A stretch of DNA of 37,560 nt from Bacillota bacterium (GCA_023436305.1 JAEZJQ010000141.1:1-37560), one strand, 5' to 3'. Positions 8,547 to 16,960 are shown, counted from the stretch's first letter. Translations and numbers: made by a program. The notes: generated by a model not told the origin, from the sequence alone.

Positions 8547-8591
8547 TTGACGAAAACTATACTTGACAAGATTATCCTTCCCGCAAATAAA
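8547..8591 (+). promoter_or_regulatory. two overlapping candidate promoters for the GT-B gene
   Basis: TTGACG (8547-8552) is followed 17 nt later by GATTAT (8570-8575). A consensus TTGACA (8563-8568) is followed 17 nt later by AATAAA (8586-8591), a weak -10. Either could drive the gene at 8684 with a leader of roughly 90-110 nt. The rest of this AT-rich gap shows no gene. Confidence 0.45.
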
Positions 8592-8653
8592 GAACGCATT
8601 TAAAAATATAATAAACAATCCCCAATCAAGTTAAATACCCGATGGATATTTAA

Positions 8654-8665
8654 CGGTTTAAACCG
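8654..8665. promoter_or_regulatory. 12-bp palindrome just before the ribosome site
   Basis: CGGTTTAAACCG is a perfect palindrome directly upstream of the AGGAGGT ribosome site of the gene at 8684. It could be an operator or form a small hairpin that affects translation. A related half-site, AGCGGTTTAAAAA, occurs at about 8440. Confidence 0.3.
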
Positions 8666-8683
8666 ACCTTCAGGAGGTACACC

Positions 8684-10021
8684 ATGTCATTTTTCCTTAC
8701 TCCCGAACAAAAAGCTTGGATAATAGCTGCCGATATGGGCCTGGGACACCAACGGGCCGCCTATCCCTTAAAAGAATTAGGCGGCAACTTGGTTTTAACC
8801 GCCGGCTCCATTCAATATTCCTCGCTAAAAGAAAATCAATTATGGGTAAGAATGCGCAGAGCCTATGAAGGAATCTCCCGGATCAATCATATCCCGGTTA
8901 TTGGCGAATTTTTATTTGGATTGCTTGATCGACTCGAAGAAATTACACCTTATTATCCATTTCGGGATCTTTCCAAGCCCACTCTCCAAGTCCATTATCT
9001 GGATTCCCTGATCAAGAAAGGGTTGGGCAAGACAATGATCGACATTATGCGCCTGAGTAATTTACCCATTGTCTCCACGTTTTTCGCTATCGCGCTTGCC
9101 GCCGATCATTTGAATTATCCGAAGATCTACCTAATGGTCACTGATACGGATATCAACCGGATCTGGGTCGCCAAAGACGCCACCAAAAGCAACATCATTT
9201 ATTTAGCCCCTTGCGGTCACGCATTACGAAGGCTTAAAGAATACGGTGTCCCGGACGAACGTATCTTCCTGACCGGGTTTCCATTACCCAAAGAAAACTT
9301 GGGCGGTCCAGACTTGGAGATTTTAAAGCTGGATCTGGCCCAACGCTTGATTTATCTTGATCCTTCCCAGCAATTTTGGTCGTTGCACCGGGTTGAAGTT
9401 GAGCATTACCTGGGAGCTGAAAATTGCGTAAACCGGAGTCATCGCGTTTTAACCTTAACTTTCGCGGTAGGGGGGGCCGGCGCCCAAAAGGAATATGGGC
9501 GCGAAATCCTAAAAAGCATGAAATCAAAAATTGAAAACGGAAGCATCCGGATAAACTTAATTGGTGGCGTCCGTAGAGAAGTCCATAACTTTTTCCGGAA
9601 ATGCGTGACTGAATTTGGATTAGAGGACAAACTCGGCACTGGAATCAATATTCTTTATGCGGCGACGAAAGATGAGTATTTTCGCCGTTTCAACCTGATA
9701 CTGCGGACCACGGATATTCTATGGACCAAGCCATCGGAACTCTCGTTCTATTGCGGCCTGGGAATTCCAATCATTATCGCTCCACCATTAGGTTCCCATG
9801 AACATTACAATAAAAAATGGCTCATCGAACACCGGGCCGGGATCGCGCAGGAAGACCCTTCATTATGTTCCGAATGGCTATTTGATCTGCTAAACGACGG
9901 CCGTCTGGCTCAAGCCGCCTGGGATGGCTTTTTAAATACCCGGAAGTGCGGCACCTATAAAATTGAAGAAATTGTTTCAACCGGAACCATGTCCCGGGAT
10001 TTATCGCCGCTGAAACGATAG
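8684..10021 (+). CDS. GT-B glycosyltransferase-like protein (MurG/MGDG-synthase-like fold)
   Basis: A 445-residue protein that I cannot place in a named family. The N-terminus has DMGLGHQRAAYPL, which resembles the GxGHxxAA nucleotide-sugar loop of MurG, UgtP and MGDG synthase. The C-terminal half has WTKPSELSFYCGLGIPII followed by a GSHEHYN motif. This matches the TKPG-x-E-xxxxGxPxI...E-xxN acceptor/UDP-sugar region of the same group. The central part, about residues 60-200 (LMVTDTDINRIWVAKD, LTGFPLP), also fits that fold. No signal peptide or membrane helix is seen, so it is probably cytosolic or peripheral. The likely role is transfer of a sugar to a lipid or another acceptor; the substrates are unknown. 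The ATG has an AGGAGGT site. It stands alone, convergent with the Nudix gene. Confidence 0.7.
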   Translation: MSFFLTPEQKAWIIAADMGLGHQRAAYPLKELGGNLVLTAGSIQYSSLKENQLWVRMRRAYEGISRINHIPVIGEFLFGLLDRLEEITPYYPFRDLSKPTLQVHYLDSLIKKGLGKTMIDIMRLSNLPIVSTFFAIALAADHLNYPKIYLMVTDTDINRIWVAKDATKSNIIYLAPCGHALRRLKEYGVPDERIFLTGFPLPKENLGGPDLEILKLDLAQRLIYLDPSQQFWSLHRVEVEHYLGAENCVNRSHRVLTLTFAVGGAGAQKEYGREILKSMKSKIENGSIRINLIGGVRREVHNFFRKCVTEFGLEDKLGTGINILYAATKDEYFRRFNLILRTTDILWTKPSELSFYCGLGIPIIIAPPLGSHEHYNKKWLIEHRAGIAQEDPSLCSEWLFDLLNDGRLAQAAWDGFLNTRKCGTYKIEEIVSTGTMSRDLSPLKR

Positions 10022-10042
10022 CCTTTCTCAAAGCGGGAACAG

Positions 10043-10468
10043 CTAAAGAAATGAAAGCAAATCCAATAGTTCGGAACTGGTTTTAATCGTATCCCAAAAC
10101 CGTTCATCGGCGGGAGATTTATCCAAGATGTCAATCTCTTCCGGATTCACCCACTTTACTTCTTGGCATTGAAGTGGCACCGGTTGGCCATTCCGAACCC
10201 GGCAGTGAAAATAGATTAAAACCAGATGTTGTTCGTGGTTGGCTTCCGAAACAACCTCCAGTACCCGATCAACGGTAACGGCGATCCCCAATTCTTCCTT
10301 CAATTCCCGTTCCAGGCAGGAACGCGGATCCTCTCCCGGCTCCACCTTCCCCCCTGGAAACTCCCACTTATTGGCCTCATTGCCGAAAGGCAACCGTTTC
10401 GCCATGAGGATCCGGTTTTGGCTTATGATTACGGCGGCGGTTACTAAAATTTGCTTCGTGGCCAGCAC
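10043..10468 (-). CDS. Nudix hydrolase, MutT-like
   Basis: A 141-residue protein with a full Nudix box starting at GGKVEPGEDPRSC and ending RELKEELGI, which binds Mg2+ and cleaves X-linked nucleoside diphosphates. The WEFPGGKVEPGE context and the size match 8-oxo-dGTP diphosphatases of the MutT type, so pool sanitation is the best guess. The start is uncertain. The GTG at 10468 overlaps the AAGGAG ribosome site, while CTG 3 nt further in also has poor spacing. It lies 43 nt after tyrS on the same strand and is probably co-transcribed with it. Confidence 0.85.
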   Translation of the reverse strand: MLATKQILVTAAVIISQNRILMAKRLPFGNEANKWEFPGGKVEPGEDPRSCLERELKEELGIAVTVDRVLEVVSEANHEQHLVLIYFHCRVRNGQPVPLQCQEVKWVNPEEIDILDKSPADERFWDTIKTSSELLDLLSFL

Positions 10469-10511
10469 TCCTTATCCGTGGACTTATTAAACAACCATAT
10501 TCCGGGTCCGC

Positions 10512-11744
10512 TCATTTATCGGAAACGAAATTTAACACCTGAAAGTCCTTTTTACCTTTGCGCACCATGATTTTGTTATCTTTGGCATCTCCGGGGGCAA
10601 TCACTTGATTCAAATCGGTCACCTTTCGATCATTCACTGAAATTCCGCCTTGAGTGATCAACCGTCTCACTTCACTTTTTGAATCGGCCAATTTTGCCTT
10701 AATTACCAAATCAACAACCGAAATGCCTTTCGCCAATTCGGAAAAAGGCACATCCAATCCCGGCATGGCCAGTTCATTCCCGCCGCCTCCAAAAAATGCG
10801 GCGCTGGCATCGGCGGCCTTTCGGGCTTCCGCCTCCCCATGGGACAGTTTGGTGACTTCATAGGCCAATATCTTCTTGGCTTCATTAATTTCTTGATCCT
10901 TTAAAGCTCCAAGGCGGCGGACTTCATCCATGGGCAGGAAAGTATATAAAGCCAGGAAACGTTGGACATCCCGATCATCGGTATTACGCCAGTATTGGTA
11001 ATACTCATAGGGGCTGGTTTTAGCGGCGTCGAGCCAGACCGCCCCGGCTTCGGTCTTCCCCATTTTCCGGCCCGAAGCAGTAGTTAATAACGGGAAAGTA
11101 ACTCCATACGCCTCTTTCCCCTCCAGACGGCGGATTAGATCGGCTCCGTTTAAAATATTGGACCATTGGTCATCGCCGCCCATCTGCAGTTTACAGCCGT
11201 AATCTCTGAATAGTACTAAAAAATCATAGGACTGGAGCAACATATAATTGAACTCGATGAAAGATAACCCTTTCTCCATTCGTGTTTTAAAACATTCCGC
11301 GGTCAGCATCCGGTTCACTGAGAACTGGGAGCCGATATCCCGCAGGAACTCAATATAATTTAACTTCAAGAGCCAATCACCGTTATTGATCATTAAAGCC
11401 TTACCATCGTTGAAATCGATATATCGCGACAGTTGCTCCTTAAAACGGGCCGCGTTGTGACTAATGGTTTCCTGGGTAATCATCTTTCGCATCTCGGTTT
11501 TCCCGCTGGGATCACCGATCATGGCCGTCCCGCCTCCCAATATGGCAACCGGGCGATGCCCGGCCCTCTGCATATGAGCCATGGCCATAATTGGCAGCAA
11601 ACTTCCCGCATGGAGACTATCGGCGGTGGGATCAAACCCGATATAAAAAGTTACCTTTTCCCGCTCCAACAATTCGTAAAGCGGTTCCTGATGAGTGGTT
11701 TGTTGAATAAAACCCCGTTCCTTTAATATTTCGAAGACTGACAT
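10512..11744 (-). CDS. tyrS: tyrosyl-tRNA synthetase
   Basis: A 410-residue class I synthetase that charges tRNA-Tyr. The HIGH-like motif is LHAGSLLPI, within the FDPTADSLHAG segment. The tyrosine and substrate pocket appears in QMGGDDQWSNI, and the KMSKS-like loop is GRKMGKTEAG. The C-terminal S4 RNA-binding domain runs from about residue 343 (SKSEVRRLITQGGISVNDRKV) to the end. Length and motif order are normal. Expression is controlled by the T-box leader immediately upstream, which senses uncharged tRNA-Tyr. The ATG has a weak AAGGGGG tract upstream. A Nudix gene follows in the same direction. Confidence 0.97.
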   Translation of the reverse strand: MSVFEILKERGFIQQTTHQEPLYELLEREKVTFYIGFDPTADSLHAGSLLPIMAMAHMQRAGHRPVAILGGGTAMIGDPSGKTEMRKMITQETISHNAARFKEQLSRYIDFNDGKALMINNGDWLLKLNYIEFLRDIGSQFSVNRMLTAECFKTRMEKGLSFIEFNYMLLQSYDFLVLFRDYGCKLQMGGDDQWSNILNGADLIRRLEGKEAYGVTFPLLTTASGRKMGKTEAGAVWLDAAKTSPYEYYQYWRNTDDRDVQRFLALYTFLPMDEVRRLGALKDQEINEAKKILAYEVTKLSHGEAEARKAADASAAFFGGGGNELAMPGLDVPFSELAKGISVVDLVIKAKLADSKSEVRRLITQGGISVNDRKVTDLNQVIAPGDAKDNKIMVRKGKKDFQVLNFVSDK

Positions 11745-11846
11745 TGAATGTTCCCCCTTTTAAAAATAGTTGTAAGTTATAAATTATCCACACAGACTCC
11801 TGGGTTGAAATAAGTATTTTGAATTTTACCTAATATTTTATCCTTT

Positions 11847-12152
11847 CAAAAACAAAAACCCACAATCCTTGATAAGGACGAGGGTTTCGTGGTACCACCT
11901 TAATTTATATGCCAGTTTAACCGCATATCTCATTGACCGCGATAACGGGCGGACCGTCTCAGCTTACTGCGTCGCGCCAGAGCGCGTTTTCAGCCGGCGA
12001 CTCCAGAGGGTAGATGGGCCAATCGTATCCGGCGGATTTGCAGCAAACACCCGCTCTCTTTTGTCACTACGATGGTTTCATGCGGCCGACATCGGAAATA
12101 AATTTTCCAGAAGACCGCGTTCTCTTTCATTGTCTTCATTAAATATATTATT
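11847..12152 (-). ncRNA. T-box riboswitch leader of tyrS
   Basis: The conserved T-box sequence reads AAGGTGGTACCACG on the minus strand (11901-11888). It overlaps the 5' side of an intrinsic terminator, AACCC...GGGTTTTTG, at 11887-11850. The UGGU bulge fits an A discriminator base, as in tRNA-Tyr. Upstream, AGAGAGCGGG marks the end of stem I and the start of stem II. The leader is about 305 nt from the promoter-derived start. Uncharged tRNA-Tyr should favour the antiterminator and allow tyrS transcription. I could not place the specifier codon with certainty. About 100 nt with no other feature separate the terminator from the tyrS start. Confidence 0.93.
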
Positions 12153-12158
12153 GTTCGA

Positions 12159-12187
12159 ATTATACCATGTTCGCCGAAAATCGGCAA
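12159..12187 (-). promoter_or_regulatory. sigma-A-type promoter of tyrS
   Basis: On the minus strand TTGCCG (12187-12182) and a consensus TATAAT (12164-12159) are 17 nt apart. This places the transcription start near 12152, at the 5' end of the T-box leader. Confidence 0.8.
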
Positions 12188-12305
12188 GAGCAGGATTTGA
12201 ATTTGTTCAAAAGCATACTTCACCTGATTCGGAGCAAGCCACTTAAAAAATCGCACCCCATAAAAACTTATCGAATCGAAGTTTTAAATCGGCTTTTCAA
12301 ACATC

Positions 12306-13298
12306 TTAAAAATTCCTCACCAGCACTTTATTCGCTAAAGCCTCCAGAAATTGAATATGGGGAGATTCCGGGAGTTGAGCCAGACAATCCTTGCTCCACC
12401 GGATATGCAAAGCGGCAATATAGTACGCTTTGTTCAGAGAACCGGTTTCCATGAGTACATCCTCAACCTTTCTCAGAACCGGTTCCGGATATTCCCGTTT
12501 ACCAATAACATCTTTTAACCATTCTCCGTATCGGGGATGCCTTAAGGCAAATATTACCGGTAAGGTTAAGTTCCCCTGGCGCAAATCCTCCCATTTCGGC
12601 TTTCCCATTATGGTGGAATCCCCGCAAATATCCATTATGTCATCTTTGATTTGAAAAGCAATCCCTAAGTGCAAACCGAAATCACCCAGCAATCTCTCTT
12701 GTTCCGGATTGGCGCCGCCGATTATCGCCCCGGTTTCACAGGCATACTGCAGAAACAAAGCAGTTTTTTGGATGATCCGTTGGTAATAGCGTTCAATATT
12801 AATAGCGCAATCAAACCGGTCCCCGGCCTGCAATAATTCTCCCCGGCACATCTGCTGAATCGCTTCGGCCATTAAACCAACGGCTGATCCCATTTTATGA
12901 TTTTCCGCCAAGATTTCAAATGCTTTGGTGAATAAATAATCCCCGCATAATAAAGCGTATTTGGAACCCCACGTTTTATGAAGGGACGGCCGGCTATGCC
13001 GGTAATCCGCCTCATCAATAATATCATCATGAACCAAAGAGGCCAAATGGATCATCTCCACTGCCGCAGCGGCTCTGACCAATTCCGGGGACGACTTGGA
13101 AAAAATTGAACCGCTGTATAACGCCAGTAATGGCCTGAGCCTTTTTCCGCCGGCCTCAAACAAATACCGGCACATTTCTTGAATTATTCCATCAATTCCG
13201 GAAATGGTCCGCTCCAATTCCTGTTCAATAAGGATAATATCCGGGGATTTTTTTAGATTCGGCAAGTAGGTTGAAATTTCGGGAGTCATGGTTTCCAA
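12306..13298 (-). CDS. long-chain polyprenyl diphosphate synthase
   Basis: A 330-residue all-helical trans-prenyltransferase. The first Asp-rich motif is HDDIIDEADYRHSRP and the second is QIKDDIMDICGD; they bind Mg2+ and the allylic and homoallylic diphosphates. GGKRLRPLL near residue 50 is the usual substrate-binding GKR-LRP motif. The residue five positions before the first motif is Ala (HLASLVHDD). In this family a small residue there allows long products, so a C30-C40 quinone side-chain precursor is likely (HepT/IspB-like). The start is TTG, 8 nt after AAAGAGAG, with an alternative in-frame ATG three codons later. It could feed the MenA-type enzyme at 31.2 kb. Confidence 0.9.
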   Translation of the reverse strand: METMTPEISTYLPNLKKSPDIILIEQELERTISGIDGIIQEMCRYLFEAGGKRLRPLLALYSGSIFSKSSPELVRAAAAVEMIHLASLVHDDIIDEADYRHSRPSLHKTWGSKYALLCGDYLFTKAFEILAENHKMGSAVGLMAEAIQQMCRGELLQAGDRFDCAINIERYYQRIIQKTALFLQYACETGAIIGGANPEQERLLGDFGLHLGIAFQIKDDIMDICGDSTIMGKPKWEDLRQGNLTLPVIFALRHPRYGEWLKDVIGKREYPEPVLRKVEDVLMETGSLNKAYYIAALHIRWSKDCLAQLPESPHIQFLEALANKVLVRNF

Positions 13299-13442
13299 AT
13301 TAATAACTCTCTTTCACCGGTTTTCTTTAATGAATTTATTATCCCCAAATTAAATCAAAATTAGATAATTAATTCGCAAACGACAAAACCATTTCTATTT
13401 CTTTATTTCCTCCTCCGGAAATATAAAATTAATCGAATAAAC

Positions 13443-13471
13443 TTGGCACCTTTTATATCTTGTTATATAAT
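13443..13471 (+). promoter_or_regulatory. sigma-A-type promoter of the amino-acid importer
   Basis: TTGGCA (13443-13448) and a consensus TATAAT (13466-13471) are 17 nt apart. They lie 40 nt upstream of the GTG start of the binding-protein gene. No other strong signal is seen in the 13299-13510 gap. Confidence 0.75.
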
Positions 13472-13510
13472 AATGATGGACTTTATTAATATATTTGGAG
13501 GTGTTTTCCA

Positions 13511-14251
13511 GTGAAAAAGTTATGGCTCTCAGTTATCTTGATTGTTTGCTTGGGTGCGGGAATGACTTTAGCTGCCAAACCGGTATTGAAAGTCGGTACC
13601 GATGCAACGTACGCCCCGTTTGAAACCATTGACAGCAAAGGGAATTTTGTCGGTTTTGATATGGAACTGATTAAAATGGTCGCCGACGAAATGGGAATGG
13701 AACTTAAACTGCAAAATATCGGCTGGGATGGAATCATTCCCGGGCTTATGAACGGCAACTACGACTGTTTAATCTCCGCCATGACTATTAATGCGGAGCG
13801 TAAAAAACAAATAAATTTTTCAGCGCCTTATTTCACCATTAAACAAGCGATCATTGTCAAAGCGGATAGCAAGACCGTGAAAGGACCGGAAGATCTGGTG
13901 GGAAAAACCGTTACCGTCCAAAATGGCACCACCGGGGATTTCTATGCCGGTAAAATAAAAAATGTCAAAATGAAACGCTTTGATACAAATCCCCAAGCCG
14001 TTCAGGAATTGTTGAACAATAATGCCGATGCGGCAATTATGGATGATTTGGTGGCCTTGATTGCCATTCAAAATAATAAAGGCAAGTTAAAATTTATTGA
14101 AATCAAGAATATCGAAAACGAATATTACGGCATCGGGATTAAAAAAGGAAATGATCAATTACTCCAAAAGATTAATAAAGCCATTGATACTCTTACCAAA
14201 AACGGCAAGTTGGGCGCTTTAGTCAAGAAATACCGGCCCGAGGTTAAATAA
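13511..14251 (+). CDS. polar amino-acid ABC transporter substrate-binding protein
   Basis: A 246-residue family-3 periplasmic binding protein. Hallmarks are the N-terminal lobe segment VGTDATYAPFETIDSKG with FVGFDMELIK, then IISAMT-type (CLISAMTINAERKKQINFS) and PYFTIKQAIIVK strands, and the C-terminal KYRPEV tail. It captures an amino acid, probably glutamine, arginine or cystine-like, and delivers it to the permease encoded next. The signal peptide (MKKLWLSVILIVCLGAG) ends at about LAAK and has no lipobox, because the only Cys is preceded by Val. The protein should therefore be soluble outside the membrane. The start is GTG with GGAGGTG 9 nt upstream. Confidence 0.93.
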   Translation: MKKLWLSVILIVCLGAGMTLAAKPVLKVGTDATYAPFETIDSKGNFVGFDMELIKMVADEMGMELKLQNIGWDGIIPGLMNGNYDCLISAMTINAERKKQINFSAPYFTIKQAIIVKADSKTVKGPEDLVGKTVTVQNGTTGDFYAGKIKNVKMKRFDTNPQAVQELLNNNADAAIMDDLVALIAIQNNKGKLKFIEIKNIENEYYGIGIKKGNDQLLQKINKAIDTLTKNGKLGALVKKYRPEVK

Positions 14252-14265
14252 TTAAGGATTGCCGG

Positions 14266-14306
14266 GTATGGCCAAAAAGTTCGGTTTCAAACCTTCTTGG
14301 CCATAC
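14266..14306 (+). terminator. hairpin between binding protein and permease genes
   Basis: GTATGGCCAAAAAG (14266-14279) pairs with CTTCTTGGCCATAC (14293-14306) with one mismatch. It starts 15 nt after the binding-protein stop and has no T-tract. It is probably a partial terminator or a 3' mRNA-stabilising structure, which would give more binding protein than permease. Confidence 0.55.
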
Positions 14307-14352
14307 TTCATTGTTTAGAGACTAGATCAGCCAATGTAAAGGATGTTTTCAT

Positions 14353-15321
14353 TTGAGATATAAAACTTTTTTGATTATTACTTTATCGGTCACCCTATTA
14401 TTTGGCTCCTATTCCTCCGCCTTCGGCACGACCGGGACCCAAACAACGTTGAAACTGGCATCCGATCCTCCCGGCGCTTCGATTTACATCGATGGAAAAA
14501 ATACCGGGAAATATACGCCATACGTTTTTAAGAATCTAGCCTTGGGAAAACACCGGATTGAACTTCGCAAAAATAATTTCCGCGCCGAAAAGAGCGATAT
14601 CGAAATTACCCCCGGTGAAAATATCGTAGACCTTTCCATGGCGGAAACTTCCCTTTACTATATGTGGTTAAGCCTTCCATCACTTGGACTGGGGGCGTTG
14701 ATGACCTTATTGCTTACGATAGTCGCGGTTTCTAACGGGATTATCATCGGGACCTTCACCGGTATCTTTCGAGTTGTTCATAACAAAGGATTAAATCTGC
14801 TGTCCGGGATCTATGTGGATTTCATTCGCGGCACTCCGCTTTTGGTACAGATCTTCTTAATCCATTTCGGCGCCCCGCCAATATTAGGCGCCATTTTTGG
14901 GGGAGAACCCATTCCCATTAATCCCTTCGTCTCGGCGTTACTGGCGTTAAGCATCAATAGCGGCGCTTATGTGGCTGAAATCATCCGGGCCGGGATTCAA
15001 TCCATCGATAAAGGCCAAATGGAAGCGGCCCGTTCCCTGGGGATGACTTACTGGCAAGCCATGCGCCATATTATCCTTCCCCAAGCTTTAAAACGGGTGA
15101 TTCCGCCCCTGGGAAATGAATTTATCGCCATGTTGAAAGACTCCTCCCTAGTCTCGGTCATTGGTATGGAAGAAATGGTTCGGAAAGCGCAGATCATTGT
15201 CACCCGTTCCTACCGGCCCACGGAAACCTGGATCGAGGTCGGCTTGCTCTTTCTGGTGATGACACTCCCCTTCACCCGGCTGGTAGCCTATTTGGAAAGG
15301 AGGATGAAGGTCAGTGATTAG
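14353..15321 (+). CDS. amino-acid ABC permease with an N-terminal PEGA domain
   Basis: A 322-residue fusion. Residues 1-24 resemble a signal peptide or first membrane helix (FLIITLSVTLLFGSYSSAFG). Residues about 32-96 are a PEGA domain: LKLASDPPGASIYIDGKNTG, a YVFKNLALGKHRIEL strand, then NFRAEKSDIEI. Residues 105-322 are a HisM/GlnP-type permease with several membrane helices. The ATPase-binding EAA loop reads EAARSLGMTYWQAMRHIILP. PEGA domains are usually extracytoplasmic. One N-terminal to an importer permease is unusual and could contact the envelope or the binding protein. The start is TTG, with AAAGGATG upstream. The gene overlaps the ATPase gene by 8 nt. Confidence 0.9.
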   Translation: MRYKTFLIITLSVTLLFGSYSSAFGTTGTQTTLKLASDPPGASIYIDGKNTGKYTPYVFKNLALGKHRIELRKNNFRAEKSDIEITPGENIVDLSMAETSLYYMWLSLPSLGLGALMTLLLTIVAVSNGIIIGTFTGIFRVVHNKGLNLLSGIYVDFIRGTPLLVQIFLIHFGAPPILGAIFGGEPIPINPFVSALLALSINSGAYVAEIIRAGIQSIDKGQMEAARSLGMTYWQAMRHIILPQALKRVIPPLGNEFIAMLKDSSLVSVIGMEEMVRKAQIIVTRSYRPTETWIEVGLLFLVMTLPFTRLVAYLERRMKVSD

Positions 15322-16042
15322 AGTGGAAAACCTCCATAAAAAATTCCGGCATCTGCATGTCCTGAAAGGAATTAACACCCACATCAAGCGGGGCGAAGTG
15401 GTTTGTGTCATCGGTCCCAGCGGTTCCGGGAAAAGTACCTTCCTGCGATGTTTGAATTTGTTGGAGAAACCCTCCGGAGGCCATATCTTTATCGAAGGGC
15501 TCGATGTCTCCGACCATAACCTTATCAACGTCAATGAAGTCCGAGCCGAGGTCGGTATGGTCTTTCAACGCTTCAATCTGTTTCCCCACAAAACCGCCCT
15601 TGAGAATATTACCATTGCCCCAATGGAAGTCCGGGGCCTCTCCCAGGAGGAAGCCAACACCCGGGCTTATGAGCTGTTGGACCGGGTTGGGCTCAGCCAT
15701 AAGGCCGGTGTTTATCCGGATCACCTTTCCGGTGGCCAACAGCAACGGATAGCCATTGCCAGAGCCCTGGCCATGCGTCCCAAAGTGCTGCTCTTCGATG
15801 AACCCACTTCCGCGCTGGACCCGGAGATGATTCAAGAAGTGCTGGATGTGATGAAGAACTTGGCCCACGAAGGTATGACCATGGTTGTGGTAACCCATGA
15901 AATGGGGTTTGCCAAGGAAGTAGCCCACCGGGTCGTATTTATGGATGAAGGCGAGATCCTGGAGGAAGGAGCGCCGCTTGAACTGTACAACAATGCTCAA
16001 AACGAGCGGACCCGGCAGTTTTTAGGCAAAATTTTAAAATAA
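15314..16042 (+). CDS. amino-acid ABC transporter ATP-binding protein
   Basis: A 242-residue ABC ATPase of the GlnQ/HisP class. Walker A is GPSGSGKST, the Q-loop is VFQRFNLFPH, the signature is LSGGQQQR, Walker B is VLLFDEPTSALDPE and the H-loop is VTHEMGFA. It powers the permease encoded just upstream. The GTG start lies 8 nt inside the end of the permease gene, so the two are probably translationally coupled. Confidence 0.97.
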   Translation: MIRVENLHKKFRHLHVLKGINTHIKRGEVVCVIGPSGSGKSTFLRCLNLLEKPSGGHIFIEGLDVSDHNLINVNEVRAEVGMVFQRFNLFPHKTALENITIAPMEVRGLSQEEANTRAYELLDRVGLSHKAGVYPDHLSGGQQQRIAIARALAMRPKVLLFDEPTSALDPEMIQEVLDVMKNLAHEGMTMVVVTHEMGFAKEVAHRVVFMDEGEILEEGAPLELYNNAQNERTRQFLGKILK

Positions 16043-16060
16043 ACCGAAGGATTCGTTTCA

Positions 16061-16960
16061 ATGAAAAATAAACTTTCCGGTTCCGACCTCTTATTGCTTA
16101 CCACCACTATGATCTGGGGTTGGTCCTTCATAATTGTGAAATGGTCGGTGGCTGCCATCGACCCTTTCTTTTTTATTTTCAGCCGTTTTATCCTGGCGTT
16201 ATTGCTGCTCGGAATCTTGTTTTTTCCCAAACTCAAAGGGAATTGGGGGGCTTGCTTAAAACCGGGACTTTTTTTGGGGACCATTCTGGGATTGGCCTTT
16301 ATCGCCCAGACTTTGGGCCTTAAATATACCACCGCTTCCGCTTCCGGATTTATTACCGGTTTAAACGTCATTTTGGTGGCCATTCTGGCGGCGCTTATCA
16401 ACCTCCGGCTACCCCGGCGGATTGTATTGATCGGCATTATCGCGGCAACCGTCGGACTCCTGTTGATTACCTTAAAAGGGAACCTGGATTTCGCCAAAGG
16501 GGATCTGCTAACCTTGGCCTGCGCGGTGCTTTTCGCGCTGCATGTGGTTTACACCGAACGCATGGCCCAAGATTTATCCGCCGGCGTCCTGACTTTAGTT
16601 CAATTTGCCACGGTAGCCGTCATTTCCGGTCTCAGTTTTCTCTTTTTTGGCCAAAAGCCGGTACCATTGGGCGGTTTTTCCATACTGCAATGGTTGGCCA
16701 TTCTCTATTGCGGGATACCTGCCACCGCCATAGCCTTCTTGTTTCAGACCAAAGCCCAGCAAAAAATCCCCACCTATCGCACCGCAGTTCTTTTAGCCAC
16801 CGAACCGTTATTTGCGGGGATTTTTGCCATCGGATTGCGATTTGATCCCTTTGACTGGAAGGTAGTTATCGGGGGTGTATTGATATTTTGCGGAATGATC
16901 CTGGCCAGTTGGGATAATAAATTGGAGCCAAATTTGCCTATTGCGGAAATTGAGCGATAA
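16061..16960 (+). CDS. EamA/DMT-family transporter
   Basis: A 299-residue membrane protein with about ten hydrophobic helices in two EamA repeats. The first starts at LLTTTMIWGWSFIIVKW. The second, from about residue 145, holds LLTLACAVLFALHVVYTERMA and the conserved PATAIAFLFQTKAQ segment. Members export or import small metabolites, often amino acids, by a drug/metabolite mechanism. It begins 18 nt after the ABC ATPase gene, so it likely belongs to the same operon and may balance amino-acid pools. The substrate is unknown. Confidence 0.88.
   Translation: MKNKLSGSDLLLLTTTMIWGWSFIIVKWSVAAIDPFFFIFSRFILALLLLGILFFPKLKGNWGACLKPGLFLGTILGLAFIAQTLGLKYTTASASGFITGLNVILVAILAALINLRLPRRIVLIGIIAATVGLLLITLKGNLDFAKGDLLTLACAVLFALHVVYTERMAQDLSAGVLTLVQFATVAVISGLSFLFFGQKPVPLGGFSILQWLAILYCGIPATAIAFLFQTKAQQKIPTYRTAVLLATEPLFAGIFAIGLRFDPFDWKVVIGGVLIFCGMILASWDNKLEPNLPIAEIER

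Noticed and set aside
11990..12256. 88-residue minus-strand open frame before tyrS
   Set aside because: It lies across the tyrS promoter and the T-box leader, so it is an accidental frame in structured RNA.
15311..16000. 229-residue minus-strand open frame over the ABC ATPase gene
   Set aside because: It is the antisense shadow of a clear ATPase gene with all motifs on the plus strand; it has no ribosome site.
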